Below are positions 16,997-25,391 of a stretch of DNA of 64,000 bases, in pieces. The stretch is from Saccharothrix sp. NRRL B-16348 (GTDB taxonomy: Bacteria; Actinomycetota; Actinomycetes; Mycobacteriales; Pseudonocardiaceae). Both the position numbers and the translations under genes were made by a program. The stretch covers positions 1 through 64,000 of the forward strand of contig NZ_LGED01000248.1 of NCBI RefSeq assembly GCF_001280085.1, in the 5' to 3' direction. The notes under the pieces are model-generated. The model saw only the letters and a program-made list of their open reading frames with translations. It was not told the DNA's origin and did no database searches. Numbering within the stretch: position 1 is the stretch's first letter; each line of letters starts with the position of its first letter.

Positions 16997-19879
16997 TCAC
17001 CCCGCGGCGACGATCCGCCACTCCTGGTTGGCGCCACCGTTGGCGGGCCACTGGACGACACGGGCGCCGTCGGCCGTCGAACCGCCCTCCACGTCCACGC
17101 ACAGGCCGGTGCGCACGTTGACGACGCGGTGGTGGCCGTTGCCCGCGTCGACGAGCCGCCACCACTGGTTGTCGCTGCTCGTGTCCTGCCACTGGTCGAG
17201 CTGGACGCCCTGACCCGACCCGCCCGGGCTGGTGAGCAGGCGCCCGCTGTGCCGGGCCACGAGCCGGAACGAGCCGGCGGCGTTCGGGGCGAACTGCCAC
17301 TGCTGGTTGAGGCTGCCGGACGAGGTCCACTGGATGATCTTGGCGCCGTCGGCGGTGCTCGCGCCGTTGACGTCCAGTGCCTTGCCGCTGACCCGGTTGA
17401 CCAGCCGGCACCAGCCGGTGGGCAGCGACGCGGCAGGCAGGGACACGGTGACGTCCGTGCGCCGCCCGGCGGCCAGCGTGACCTTCCGGGCGTGGCCGCC
17501 CAGGGGCGACGGGGCCACGGTCGCCGAGGTGGTCAGCGCCGCCATCCCCGGCCGGCTGATCAGCGTCACGTCCTGGTCGACGGCCGAGGTGATCGACAAC
17601 GTGGCCGTGCGGGAGGCTAGGTCCCAGCTGAACGTGTGGACGTGGATCCGGCCGCGCGCCCGCACGCCGGTGATCGTGCCCTTGGCCAGTTGCGCGGGCA
17701 GCGCCGGGAGGATCTCCAGCACCCCCGGCCGTGAGTAGACCAGCGCTTCGGCCAGCACGCCGGGGATCGCGTTGGCGGCGTCGGCGTTGTAGATGTCCAG
17801 GTCGGGGTTGTGCGAGGTCATCAGCGACTGGAAGACCATGTTGTTGCCGATGATCTTGCGCAGGTTGTCGTAGACCTTGCCGCCGTCCTTCAGCCGTGCG
17901 CCCGCCAGCGCGCGGTGCAGGCTGCCGTGCGCGGAGATGTTCTGGTCGCCGCGCAGTTCCAGCGCGCGCAGCGCCGGGCGGACGAGCGCGGGCTTCTCCT
18001 CGGGGTTGATCTCGTGCAGCGGCCAGGCGCCGTAGAGGTGGTGGACGTGCCGGTGGTCGTACCGGTCGGTCAGGCTCGGCCAGGACCACTCGGCGAGCGC
18101 GTTGTCGCCGTTGATCCGGTACTCGGGGAGCTTGGCCAGCAGCGCGGTCCAGCGGGCGACGCCCTGGCCGGCGCCCTGCTCGACACCGAGGGTGTTGGCC
18201 GCGGAGATCGCCGCCTGGAGGGCGTGCCTGCCCGCCATGACGTCGCCGGTCGCGTTGATCGAAAGGAGGACGCCGGTGTTGCCGGGGCTGTTCTCCATCG
18301 AGAACGACGGCACGAACACGACCTTGCCGTTCGAGTCCGTCCGGGTCAGGAAGTCCTCGTAGAACAGCGCCAGCTCCATCAGCGCGGGTGCGAGCTTGTC
18401 CCGCAGGAACGCGTGGTCGCCGGTGACCTCGTAGTACTCGATCAACGGGTAGAGCAGCCAGTCCGCGCCGCCGGTCCACGTCTGGCCGGGGAACCCCGGG
18501 TCGAAGTGCAGCATGTGGCCGTACTCGCCGTCGGTGCGGGACGGCGCGAGGAAACCGCGGACCCCGTAGAGGTTGCGCGCGTTGGTGCGCCAGTGGCCCA
18601 GCTGGCCCAGGACGAGGTTGAAGTACCCCTGCATGGCCTCGGTCGTGTCGAGGATGTTGCCGCCGGCGACCTGGAGGTTGACGTTGGCGTCGGTGGTGAA
18701 GTCGTCGGCCCACGCGCCCGACCACGTGCCGGTCCAGATGCCGGTCAGCCGCGGCGGCAGGATGCCGCTGGAGCTGATGAACAAGTACCGGCCCGAGTCG
18801 TAGAGGCGTTCCAGCAGGGCGAGGTCGATGACGTTCCGGTCGGCGTTCTGGCGGGCGATCAGCTCCCTGGTGGACAGCCGCCGGTCGGCCGCCGACACGT
18901 TCAGGTCCAGGCGCGACCGGTCGTACAGCTCGGTGTGGACGGCGGCGTGCCGGGAGCGCAGCGCGGCGTAGTCGGCGCCGAGCGCCGCCAGTTGGGCGTG
19001 CAACGGCCGGGAGTCCCACGCGGTCGGCGACTCGTACCGGTCCAGCCTGGTGAGCAGCAGCAGTCGGGTCGCCCCGGCCACGACGACGGTCGACCCGTTC
19101 GCGCTGACCGTGCCGCCGGTCGCGACCACCCGCGTGACGCCCTCGTACCCGAAGGCCCCCTGGCCCGCCGGGTACGTGCCGCGCAGGTTCAGGTAGCCCG
19201 AGCCGCCGCTGACCGTGGCCAGGGTGGTGTAGCCCAGGCCGGCGGGCAGCCCGTCCAACGCGGTGTGGACGCCGAGCGTGGCGTCCACGGTCCGGCCGGT
19301 CGCCGGCAGCAGCTCATGGACGATCACCCGGTCCGGCCGGGAGACGAACGCGCGACGCGTCCAGGCGCCGTAGGTGTCGGTCCAGGTGGAGGTGACCTCG
19401 CCGGTGCGGAAGTCGGTGATGCGGGCGTAGTCGTCGACCGTGGTCATGCCGGGGGTGGAGATCCGCAGCTCGTAGGCCGGGTGGTAGGTCTGCGTCCACC
19501 GCAGCGACCACCCGGCCGCGAAGTCCCGGTTCGCCCCGGCGTAGTCGCCGGCGAGGGCCTTGTCCCGCGCCGCCGCCAGCCGTCCGGCGGTCACCGGCGG
19601 GGTGAGGGAGCGGGTGCCGTTCGGCAGCACCAGCCGGTGGTAGTTGAAGATCACCTTCTCCAGCGCGGGCGCGCCGTGCAGCAGCGCGCCGTACTCGCCG
19701 TTCCCGGTGAGGAAGCCGTGGGTCCAGGACGTCGCGTGACCGGTGTCGTAGATGCCGCGCTCGGGCAGGGTGACCTGCGGGGGCACGGCGGCCTTGGCCT
19801 GGCCGCCGGGGAGCATGGCGGCTCCCGTCGTCAACGCGGTGAGGGCGAGGAAGCGCCGTCGGTCCACTGGGACGTCCAT
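16997..19879 (-). CDS. Secreted GH95 glycosidase (alpha-L-fucosidase/galactosidase type) with CBM13
   Basis: The start is ATG 19879, with AAGGAG about 10 nt upstream. The 960-residue protein opens with a twin-arginine signal (DRRRFLALTALTTGAA). A GH95 N-terminal domain follows (about 35-290: WTHGFLTGNGEYGALLHG), then the (alpha/alpha)6 catalytic part (about 300-740: TTDANVNLQVAGGN, PSFSMENSPG with the Glu, DIYNADAANAIPG). A C-terminal ricin-B/CBM13 trefoil (about 823-960) has repeats ending QQWQF, QWWRL and QEWRI. GH95 enzymes remove alpha-1,2-linked L-fucose or L-galactose, such as xyloglucan side chains. It has its own promoter and no obvious operon partner. Confidence 0.88.
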   Translation of the reverse strand: MDVPVDRRRFLALTALTTGAAMLPGGQAKAAVPPQVTLPERGIYDTGHATSWTHGFLTGNGEYGALLHGAPALEKVIFNYHRLVLPNGTRSLTPPVTAGRLAAARDKALAGDYAGANRDFAAGWSLRWTQTYHPAYELRISTPGMTTVDDYARITDFRTGEVTSTWTDTYGAWTRRAFVSRPDRVIVHELLPATGRTVDATLGVHTALDGLPAGLGYTTLATVSGGSGYLNLRGTYPAGQGAFGYEGVTRVVATGGTVSANGSTVVVAGATRLLLLTRLDRYESPTAWDSRPLHAQLAALGADYAALRSRHAAVHTELYDRSRLDLNVSAADRRLSTRELIARQNADRNVIDLALLERLYDSGRYLFISSSGILPPRLTGIWTGTWSGAWADDFTTDANVNLQVAGGNILDTTEAMQGYFNLVLGQLGHWRTNARNLYGVRGFLAPSRTDGEYGHMLHFDPGFPGQTWTGGADWLLYPLIEYYEVTGDHAFLRDKLAPALMELALFYEDFLTRTDSNGKVVFVPSFSMENSPGNTGVLLSINATGDVMAGRHALQAAISAANTLGVEQGAGQGVARWTALLAKLPEYRINGDNALAEWSWPSLTDRYDHRHVHHLYGAWPLHEINPEEKPALVRPALRALELRGDQNISAHGSLHRALAGARLKDGGKVYDNLRKIIGNNMVFQSLMTSHNPDLDIYNADAANAIPGVLAEALVYSRPGVLEILPALPAQLAKGTITGVRARGRIHVHTFSWDLASRTATLSITSAVDQDVTLISRPGMAALTTSATVAPSPLGGHARKVTLAAGRRTDVTVSLPAASLPTGWCRLVNRVSGKALDVNGASTADGAKIIQWTSSGSLNQQWQFAPNAAGSFRLVARHSGRLLTSPGGSGQGVQLDQWQDTSSDNQWWRLVDAGNGHHRVVNVRTGLCVDVEGGSTADGARVVQWPANGGANQEWRIVAAG

Positions 19880-19975
19880 CACGCAAACTCCTTCGTCCGG
19901 TGAGGGGAAGTGGCCGCTACTCCGGTGTCGGCGTGATGACCGCGCTGTGACGACCGGCGGGTGACATGGGATGAA

Positions 19976-20004
19976 TTTATAGGTTGCCGCCCGGCGCCTG
20001 TCCA
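19976..20004 (-). promoter_or_regulatory. Promoter of the GH95 gene
   Basis: On the minus strand TGGACA (20004-19999), a 17-bp spacer and TATAAA (19981-19976) form a near-consensus promoter about 95 bp upstream of the GH95 start. The A/T-rich hexamer stands out sharply in this GC-rich spacer (19880-20133). Confidence 0.6.
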
Positions 20005-20133
20005 TACCGTGCGGCCGAATGGCCCTACAAGTCCCGCTGTTCAGCCTTTTCCCGGTCACCGATCACGAAGTCTTCGGCCAGCGCCATCCGAAGTGATGGG
20101 ATGTCTTGGCCCGGCGGCGCTCCCCGCCGTGGT

Positions 20134-21039
20134 TCACCCGATGGCCTCCAGGCGGGTCATGTCCTCGTCGGTCAGCCGCAACCCGGCCGCCGCCACGTTC
20201 TCCCGCAGGTGCGCCGGATCGCCGGTGCCGGGGATGGCGAGGACGTTCGGCGCCTTGTGCAGGGTCCAGGCCAGGCGGACCTGGGCGGCGGTGGCGCCGT
20301 GGGCCTTCGCGACCTCGGCGACCACGTCCTCGCCGGTCCGGTCGGCCGGCCCGAACGGCGACGCGCCGGGGATCGCGCCGCCGATGGCGAAGAACGGGAC
20401 GAACGCCACGCCGTGCTTCGCGCACAGCTCGATGAGCGCGTCGTCCTCGCGGCGCGTGACGAGCCCGTACTGGTTCTGGACGCACACCACGGGCGCGATC
20501 GCCAGGGCCTCCTCCAGGTGCTCGACGCCCACGTTCGAGATGCCGAGGTGCCGGATGAACCCTTCCCGTTGGAGTTCGGCCAGCGCCTCGAACCGCTCCT
20601 TCAGGGAGCCTTCGCCCCGGTCGAGCCCGCTGCCGATGCGGAGGTTCACGACGTCGAGGTGGTCGAGGCCGAGCTGGCGGATGTTCTCCTCGACCTGGCC
20701 GCGGAGTTCCTTCTCGTCGTCCGCGTGGACCCAGTCGCCGGACGGGTCGCGGCCGGGGCCGACCTTGGTCGTGATGACCAGGTCGTCCGGGTACGGCGCG
20801 AGGGCGGTGTTGATCAGCTCGTTGGCGGAGCGCAGCGCCGAGAAGTAGAAGGCCGCGGTGTCGATGTGGTTGACCCCCAGTTCGACCGCCGTCCGCAGGA
20901 CCTCGACGGCACGCCCGCGGTCGCTGGGGCCGCCGTCGGCGTTGTTCAGCAGCCGCATGGCACCGAAGCCGAGGCGGTTGACCGTCCGGTCGCCCAGTTC
21001 CCAGGTGCCGGCGGCGTTCGCGTTGATCGTTGTGCTCAT
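20134..21039 (-). CDS. Aldo/keto reductase, YdbC/pyridoxal-reductase-like subgroup
   Basis: This 301-residue NADPH-dependent oxidoreductase starts at ATG 21039. The AKR barrel is complete: LGFGAMRL, HIDTAAFYFS with the catalytic Asp and Tyr, ITTKVG with the Lys, and the coenzyme-binding IPGTGDPAHLREN near the end. The usual catalytic-His segment (LHWPD type) reads VVNLRIG, which is typical of the E. coli YdbC (PdxI) subgroup. It is divergent from a LuxR-type regulator whose start is 93 bp away, so that regulator may control it. The substrate is not determined by sequence. Confidence 0.9.
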   Translation of the reverse strand: MSTTINANAAGTWELGDRTVNRLGFGAMRLLNNADGGPSDRGRAVEVLRTAVELGVNHIDTAAFYFSALRSANELINTALAPYPDDLVITTKVGPGRDPSGDWVHADDEKELRGQVEENIRQLGLDHLDVVNLRIGSGLDRGEGSLKERFEALAELQREGFIRHLGISNVGVEHLEEALAIAPVVCVQNQYGLVTRREDDALIELCAKHGVAFVPFFAIGGAIPGASPFGPADRTGEDVVAEVAKAHGATAAQVRLAWTLHKAPNVLAIPGTGDPAHLRENVAAAGLRLTDEDMTRLEAIG

Positions 21040-21132
21040 GGCTCCAGCTTGGGTTCCTCGCGTGCCCGCCGCCGGGAATGGCAACTTGTTGCCGATGCCG
21101 GCGGCGGAGTCGCGTCCTGGGAGACTGGTGGC

Positions 21133-21771
21133 ATGAGCGTCGATCACGTGACCGTGCTCCGCGGCGAGGAGGAGCTCTTCGGCCGGACGGCCCACCTGTT
21201 CGCGACGGCGAGCGAGATCACGTGCGCCGCGCGCGACCTGAACACGTGGGCGGCGACGCACCGGCACCCCCGTGACGCCCGGCAGGTGTCGACGCCGAGG
21301 CTGCGCAAGCTGTTCCGGCCCGGGGTGCTGCTGAACCCGTCGACGGCGCAGCACGTGCGGTGGGTCTCGGCGCAGGGCGCGGCCGTGCGGATCACCCCGG
21401 ACGACATCAACGAGACGATCATCATCGACCGCCGCTTCGCGATCCTGGCGGGTGACCTGGTGGACGGCCGCCGCGACTACGGCGTGGTGACGGAGCCGAC
21501 CGTGGTGCAGAACGTGGCGTCGCTGTTCGACGCCGCCTGGCGCTCGGCGACCGACCTGGCGGTGTACGACGCCCAGCACGCGGAGCTGCGCGCGCTCGCG
21601 CCGCGGGTGCTGGAGCTGCTGGCGTCGGGCTGCAAGGACGAGACGGCGGCCCGCACGCTCGGCCTGGGCGTGCGGACCTACCGACGCCGGGTGGCGGAGC
21701 TGATGACCGCCCTGGGCGCCGAATCCCGCTTCCAGGCCGGGGCGAGAGCCCGCGACCTGGGCCTGATCTGA
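21133..21771 (+). CDS. LuxR-type HTH regulator with PLD/TrmB-like sensory region
   Basis: The start is ATG 21133 with GGGAG 9 nt upstream. The 212-residue protein has an N-terminal part resembling the PLD-like region of TrmB-type regulators (about 10-130: HVRWVSAQGAAVRIT, TIIIDRRFAILAGD). The C-terminal LuxR-like helix-turn-helix spans about 155-212 (LELLASGCKDETAARTLGLGVRTYRRRV). It has no receiver domain. It is divergent from the aldo/keto reductase gene, its likeliest target. The same small HTH type recurs as a free-standing protein at 53897. Confidence 0.82.
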   Translation: MSVDHVTVLRGEEELFGRTAHLFATASEITCAARDLNTWAATHRHPRDARQVSTPRLRKLFRPGVLLNPSTAQHVRWVSAQGAAVRITPDDINETIIIDRRFAILAGDLVDGRRDYGVVTEPTVVQNVASLFDAAWRSATDLAVYDAQHAELRALAPRVLELLASGCKDETAARTLGLGVRTYRRRVAELMTALGAESRFQAGARARDLGLI

Positions 21772-21932
21772 CCCGGTGCGCGCCGAGCACCTCGTTCGCG
21801 CGGCCTGATCCTGTGCCGGCCGGACCCGCCGTTCGGCCGGGTCCGGTGGCGTGGTGGCACTCGTCGAGGCTGCCGCCGCGGGCAGGCGACCCGCGCTGGT
21901 CCGGCGGTCGTCACCGATTCGAGTGCTACTTC

Positions 21933-21962
21933 TTGTAGTCAATTTATTACGTCGAGTAGCGT
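21933..21962 (+). promoter_or_regulatory. Candidate promoter in an AT-rich island upstream of the lectin gene
   Basis: TTGTAG (21933-21938), an 18-bp spacer and TAGCGT (21957-21962) lie in a short AT-rich patch of the gene-free stretch 21772-22144. The rest of that stretch holds a low-complexity run of GACGACACCGAA-like units (22104-22140) and no convincing gene. Confidence 0.35.
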
Positions 21963-22144
21963 TTCTGGCGCGCAAGCGCCGTGGTCCTTCCACGAGAAGA
22001 CGTCGTGCTCGGCCTGTTCGAACTCGTCGGTCCCCACCTGCCGGCTCCGCCCCCCGAGGGCGACGAGCCGACCACAGGGACCCCGGACCACCCGGCCCGG
22101 ACAGCGAAGACGACACCGAAGACGACACCGAAGGCGACAACACG

Positions 22145-24217
22145 ATGACGACAACGCAGCCCACCGCGGCGAGCCCCGCACCGAAGTCCTCCCCGGGGGT
22201 CTTCCCGATCGAGGAGACCTTCCGGGTCACCGATGCCAAGAGCCTCCAACACGACTGGACGCTGCACGGCGACGCCACCCTGACCGGCGACCACGGCCTG
22301 CAGCTGACACCGAACGCGAACTACAAGGCGGGAACGGCGTTGCTCAACACGCCGTTCCCGTCCCATTCCGGCGTCTCCATCGAGTTCGACTACTACGCCG
22401 CCGGCGGCAACGCCGACGGCTTCGCCGTCTACCTCATCGACGGCGCCCACGACACCGGCGTCGGCGGTCGCGGCGCGGCCCTGGGCTACTCCTTCGTCAC
22501 CGACGGCTCCAAGATCGTCGCCGAGGGCGTGACCAAGGGGTACCTCGGCGTCGGCTTCGACGCCTGGGGCAACTTCTCCACCGCGCTGGCCGGACCCACC
22601 ACCGGCGGCAAGACCCGGCAGCCGAACAAGGTCGCGCTGCGCGGATCCGGGGACAAGCGCGCCGGCTTCCAGTACGTCGTGGGCGTCGACGCACCCGGCG
22701 GCCTGAAGGCGACCTGGGACGACCAGGCGCACGTGCAGGTCGTCATCGTCAACGCCGTGGTCACCGTGCACCTGACCCGCGGCGGCCGGACCACCACCGT
22801 GCTCGACGGCGTCGACCTGAAACTCGCCCAGGGGCAGGACGCCATGCCCGGGACGTTCAAGCTCGGCCTGTCCGCCAGCACCGGGGCCGAGACCATGTTG
22901 CAGCGCCTGCGCAACCTGGTCATCGCGCTGCCCGCCGAGATGCCGCTGCAGGTGGAGGGCCCTGACGAGGCGCCCGCGGGCAGCGAGATCACCTACACGG
23001 TCACCGTGCGCAACGACGGCCCCAACGACGTGCCCGGCGCCGAGATCACCGGCGCCCTCGTACCCGGGCTGTCCAACGTCACCGTCGCCGTCACCGGCAC
23101 GGACGGCGGGGCGCAGGCGGGCGACGGGAACGCCCACGGGGAGAACTTCACCCAGCGGCTGGACCTGCCGGTCGGCGGCAGCGCCACGATCACCGTCACC
23201 GGCACCACCGAGCGCGACGCCACCGGTCAGGTCACCTGCACCGCGACCATCGGCTCGCACGAGCACCGCAACACCGCCAAGGACAGGACCGACTCGCACA
23301 CCACCCGACTGACCGCCCACATCCCGTTGGACAACCTGAAGGTGTGCCAGCAGGGCGCGGTGTCGGTCAAGCCGGGCGAGCAGGGGCACATCGCCATCAG
23401 CGTGGCCAACCCCGACAACAACGCCATCGACCTGGCCGCCGCCGAGCTGGTGTTCGACGCGCCCACCGGCTTCGAGTGGACCGGCACGATCACCTTCACC
23501 TACTACAACGCCAACGGGCAGACCGTGGGCACCGGGGACACTTCGCTGGACCCCACCCTGGAGAACGACGACAAGCGGCTGCGGCTGACCGGGCTCCAGG
23601 ACCTCAGGTCCGCGGAGGGCTACGTGCTCGCCTACGCCCTCGGGATCAAGGCGAGGCCCGAAGCCGCACCCGGCCGCCGCACCGACGGCAAGGCCGTGGT
23701 GGCCGACTCCGCACCGCTGCGCCTGACCGCCACCGTGCAGGGCGCCGACGAGGCGCAGTCGTTCACCAACGGGGACCGCAAGCTGCCGGTGCTCCAGCCC
23801 GCGATGCTGGAGACCAAGCAGGGCGAGAGCGGCTTCATGGCAGTCACCGTCGGCTTCGAGCAGGACGGGCAGCAGGACCTGAGCACCCTCGACCAGCAGT
23901 TCCGCACGCCCACCGGGTTCAAGTGGAACGGGTACATCTCCTACTCCTACTACAGCGGCGGCAAGCAGAGCCAAGGCAGCCAGGGCGACATCAAGCACCG
24001 GATCACCGACGGCGGCAAGACCCTGGCGATCACCGGGATGCCCAAGCTCATGGCGTCCAAGGGTCTTTACCTGACCTACGTCCTCGGACTCACCGCCGAC
24101 GCCGACGCCGACGTGGGCCGCCACGACGACGGCGAGGCCAGGATCGGCGACGCCGGCCCGCTCAAGCTGCACGCCACCGTCTTCGCCAAGGACGAACCCG
24201 CCAAGTGCAACAGGTAG
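22145..24217 (+). CDS. L-type (legume-like) lectin protein with DUF11-like and two repeated C-terminal domains, no signal peptide
   Basis: This 690-residue protein starts at ATG 22145 with only a weak GAAGGCG upstream. Residues about 19-255 form a bacterial L-type lectin domain: ETFRVTDAKSLQHDWTLHG, SIEFDYYAAGGNADGFAVYL, GFDAWGNFS. A DUF11-like Ig domain follows (about 262-385, EITYTVTVRNDGPNDVPGA). The last two modules (about 390-535 and 540-690) are homologous to each other: GFEWTGTITFTYYNANG versus GFKWNGYISYSYYSGG, each ending in a GPLKL/APLRL strand. Neither a Sec nor a Tat signal is visible, which is odd for a carbohydrate-binding surface-type protein. It may be exported another way or start elsewhere. 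Biological role unknown. Confidence 0.75.
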   Translation: MTTTQPTAASPAPKSSPGVFPIEETFRVTDAKSLQHDWTLHGDATLTGDHGLQLTPNANYKAGTALLNTPFPSHSGVSIEFDYYAAGGNADGFAVYLIDGAHDTGVGGRGAALGYSFVTDGSKIVAEGVTKGYLGVGFDAWGNFSTALAGPTTGGKTRQPNKVALRGSGDKRAGFQYVVGVDAPGGLKATWDDQAHVQVVIVNAVVTVHLTRGGRTTTVLDGVDLKLAQGQDAMPGTFKLGLSASTGAETMLQRLRNLVIALPAEMPLQVEGPDEAPAGSEITYTVTVRNDGPNDVPGAEITGALVPGLSNVTVAVTGTDGGAQAGDGNAHGENFTQRLDLPVGGSATITVTGTTERDATGQVTCTATIGSHEHRNTAKDRTDSHTTRLTAHIPLDNLKVCQQGAVSVKPGEQGHIAISVANPDNNAIDLAAAELVFDAPTGFEWTGTITFTYYNANGQTVGTGDTSLDPTLENDDKRLRLTGLQDLRSAEGYVLAYALGIKARPEAAPGRRTDGKAVVADSAPLRLTATVQGADEAQSFTNGDRKLPVLQPAMLETKQGESGFMAVTVGFEQDGQQDLSTLDQQFRTPTGFKWNGYISYSYYSGGKQSQGSQGDIKHRITDGGKTLAITGMPKLMASKGLYLTYVLGLTADADADVGRHDDGEARIGDAGPLKLHATVFAKDEPAKCNR

Positions 24218-24232
24218 TCGGCGCGACGCCGC

Positions 24233-24265
24233 CCGGGCAGGCCCTGCGACCACGGGTCTGCCCGG
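24233..24265. terminator. Hairpin terminator between convergent genes
   Basis: CCGGGCAG (24233-24240) pairs with CTGCCCGG (24258-24265), and GCCC/GGGT extends the stem to about 12 bp with a 9-nt loop. It lies between the convergent ends of the lectin and SMP-30-like genes. Confidence 0.65.
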
Positions 24266-24298
24266 CTGCTGACGTGCGCTAAGCGGTGGGCCTTCGGC

Positions 24299-25318
24299 TC
24301 AGTACGGGTTACCGGGCACGTTGAGGCGTGCCTGGTAGAGGCCGAACCCGCCGGAGACACCGGAGGTGATGTACAGCGTCTGCCCGTCCGGTCCGCCGAA
24401 CGCCACGTTGGTGCTGTTGCGGCCGGCCGAGATGGTGCCGAGCCACGCGCCCGACGGGGAGAAGACGTGGACGAGTCCTTCGTTGAACGAGGCCCAGTAC
24501 AGGTTCCCCGCGCAGTCGATGGTCCCGCCGTCGGGCGTCCGGATGCTCGCGAACGTCGTGCGGTTGCCCGTGCTGCCGTCCGGGAAGACGGTGTACTTCA
24601 CGATCGCGTTGCTGCCGGTCGCACCCACGTAGAGGGTGGTGCCGTCGGGTGACAGGACGATGCCGTTGGGCTGCGCCAGCGTGTTGTCGACGAGGCTGAC
24701 CACGCCGTCGCGGACGCGGAAGACGCCGGTTCGGCCGCCTTGCTCGTCGGCGCGGTTGCCGCGCTGGTAGTTCGGGTCGGTGAAGTAGGTGGTGCCGTCC
24801 GAGCGGGTGGTCAGGTCGTTGGGGGAGTTGAACGCGCGGCCGAGGTAGTTCGGCGCGACGGTGGTGCGGCTGCGGTCGGTCAGGCTGTAGGACGAGAGCG
24901 TGCGGTTGTCGTGCGTGGCGGCGAGCAACCGCGAGCCGTCGGACGTGATCGCGAGGCCGTTGCTGCCGGAGTCGGCGATGAACGTCTCGAAGGTGGACGG
25001 TGGCGTGAACCGCAGCACCGACGACGGTTGCACGCCCTGCGGACCGGTGGGGTTCTGCATGTTCGACAGCAGCAAGGTGCCCGTCCGCTGGTCCCACGTC
25101 GGACCTTCGAGGAAGTTGAACCCTCCCCGGATGAGCTGGGACGTCACCTGCGGGGTCGGCAGCGGTGGGCCGTACGTCGCTCCCGGTGTGCACGGTGATG
25201 CCATTGCGGCGTCGGCGAAAGCACCGGGCGCCGAAGGTGCCACGGCGCCCGCGATGGCGATCGCCACCGCCGTGAGCGTCCGCGTGCGACGGTGGCGCGG
25301 TGTCCTGCGGTGAGTCAT
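24299..25318 (-). CDS. Secreted SMP-30/gluconolactonase-like beta-propeller protein
   Basis: The start is ATG 25318 with AAGGAG upstream. The 339-residue protein has a basic N-terminus and a signal segment (about 15-45, ending in GAFADAAMA). It continues as a six-bladed propeller of the SMP-30/gluconolaconase type: GGFNFLEGPTWD with the metal-ligand Glu, RAFNSPNDLTTRSDGTTYFTDPNY with the Asn and Asp ligands, AQPNGIVLSPDGTTLYV, GGTIDCAGNLYW. These residues support a metal-dependent lactonase fold. A secreted lactonase next to a secreted PQQ sugar dehydrogenase could open the aldonolactones that the dehydrogenase makes. This pairing is inference. A strong hairpin separates the two genes. Confidence 0.82.
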   Translation of the reverse strand: MTHRRTPRHRRTRTLTAVAIAIAGAVAPSAPGAFADAAMASPCTPGATYGPPLPTPQVTSQLIRGGFNFLEGPTWDQRTGTLLLSNMQNPTGPQGVQPSSVLRFTPPSTFETFIADSGSNGLAITSDGSRLLAATHDNRTLSSYSLTDRSRTTVAPNYLGRAFNSPNDLTTRSDGTTYFTDPNYQRGNRADEQGGRTGVFRVRDGVVSLVDNTLAQPNGIVLSPDGTTLYVGATGSNAIVKYTVFPDGSTGNRTTFASIRTPDGGTIDCAGNLYWASFNEGLVHVFSPSGAWLGTISAGRNSTNVAFGGPDGQTLYITSGVSGGFGLYQARLNVPGNPY

Positions 25319-25349
25319 GGAGACTCCTTTTCGTGAGCGGGGAAGCCGT

Positions 25350-25387
25350 GCCGCCGGGGTCGGGACGATCGCCCCGACCCCGGCGGC
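25350..25387. terminator. Strong hairpin between the PQQ dehydrogenase and SMP-30 genes
   Basis: A perfect 15-bp inverted repeat (GCCGCCGGGGTCGGG at 25350-25364 and its complement at 25373-25387) has an 8-nt loop. It begins 4 nt after the PQQ gene ends and lies 31 nt before the SMP-30 start. It could terminate, attenuate or act as an mRNA processing/stability element. Confidence 0.75.
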
Positions 25388-25391
25388 CGGT

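Noticed and set aside
22145..24217. Lectin protein as an IS- or phage-encoded tail fibre
   Set aside because: No transposase, integrase or structural phage genes nearby. The DUF11-like and Ig domains do not require a phage origin.
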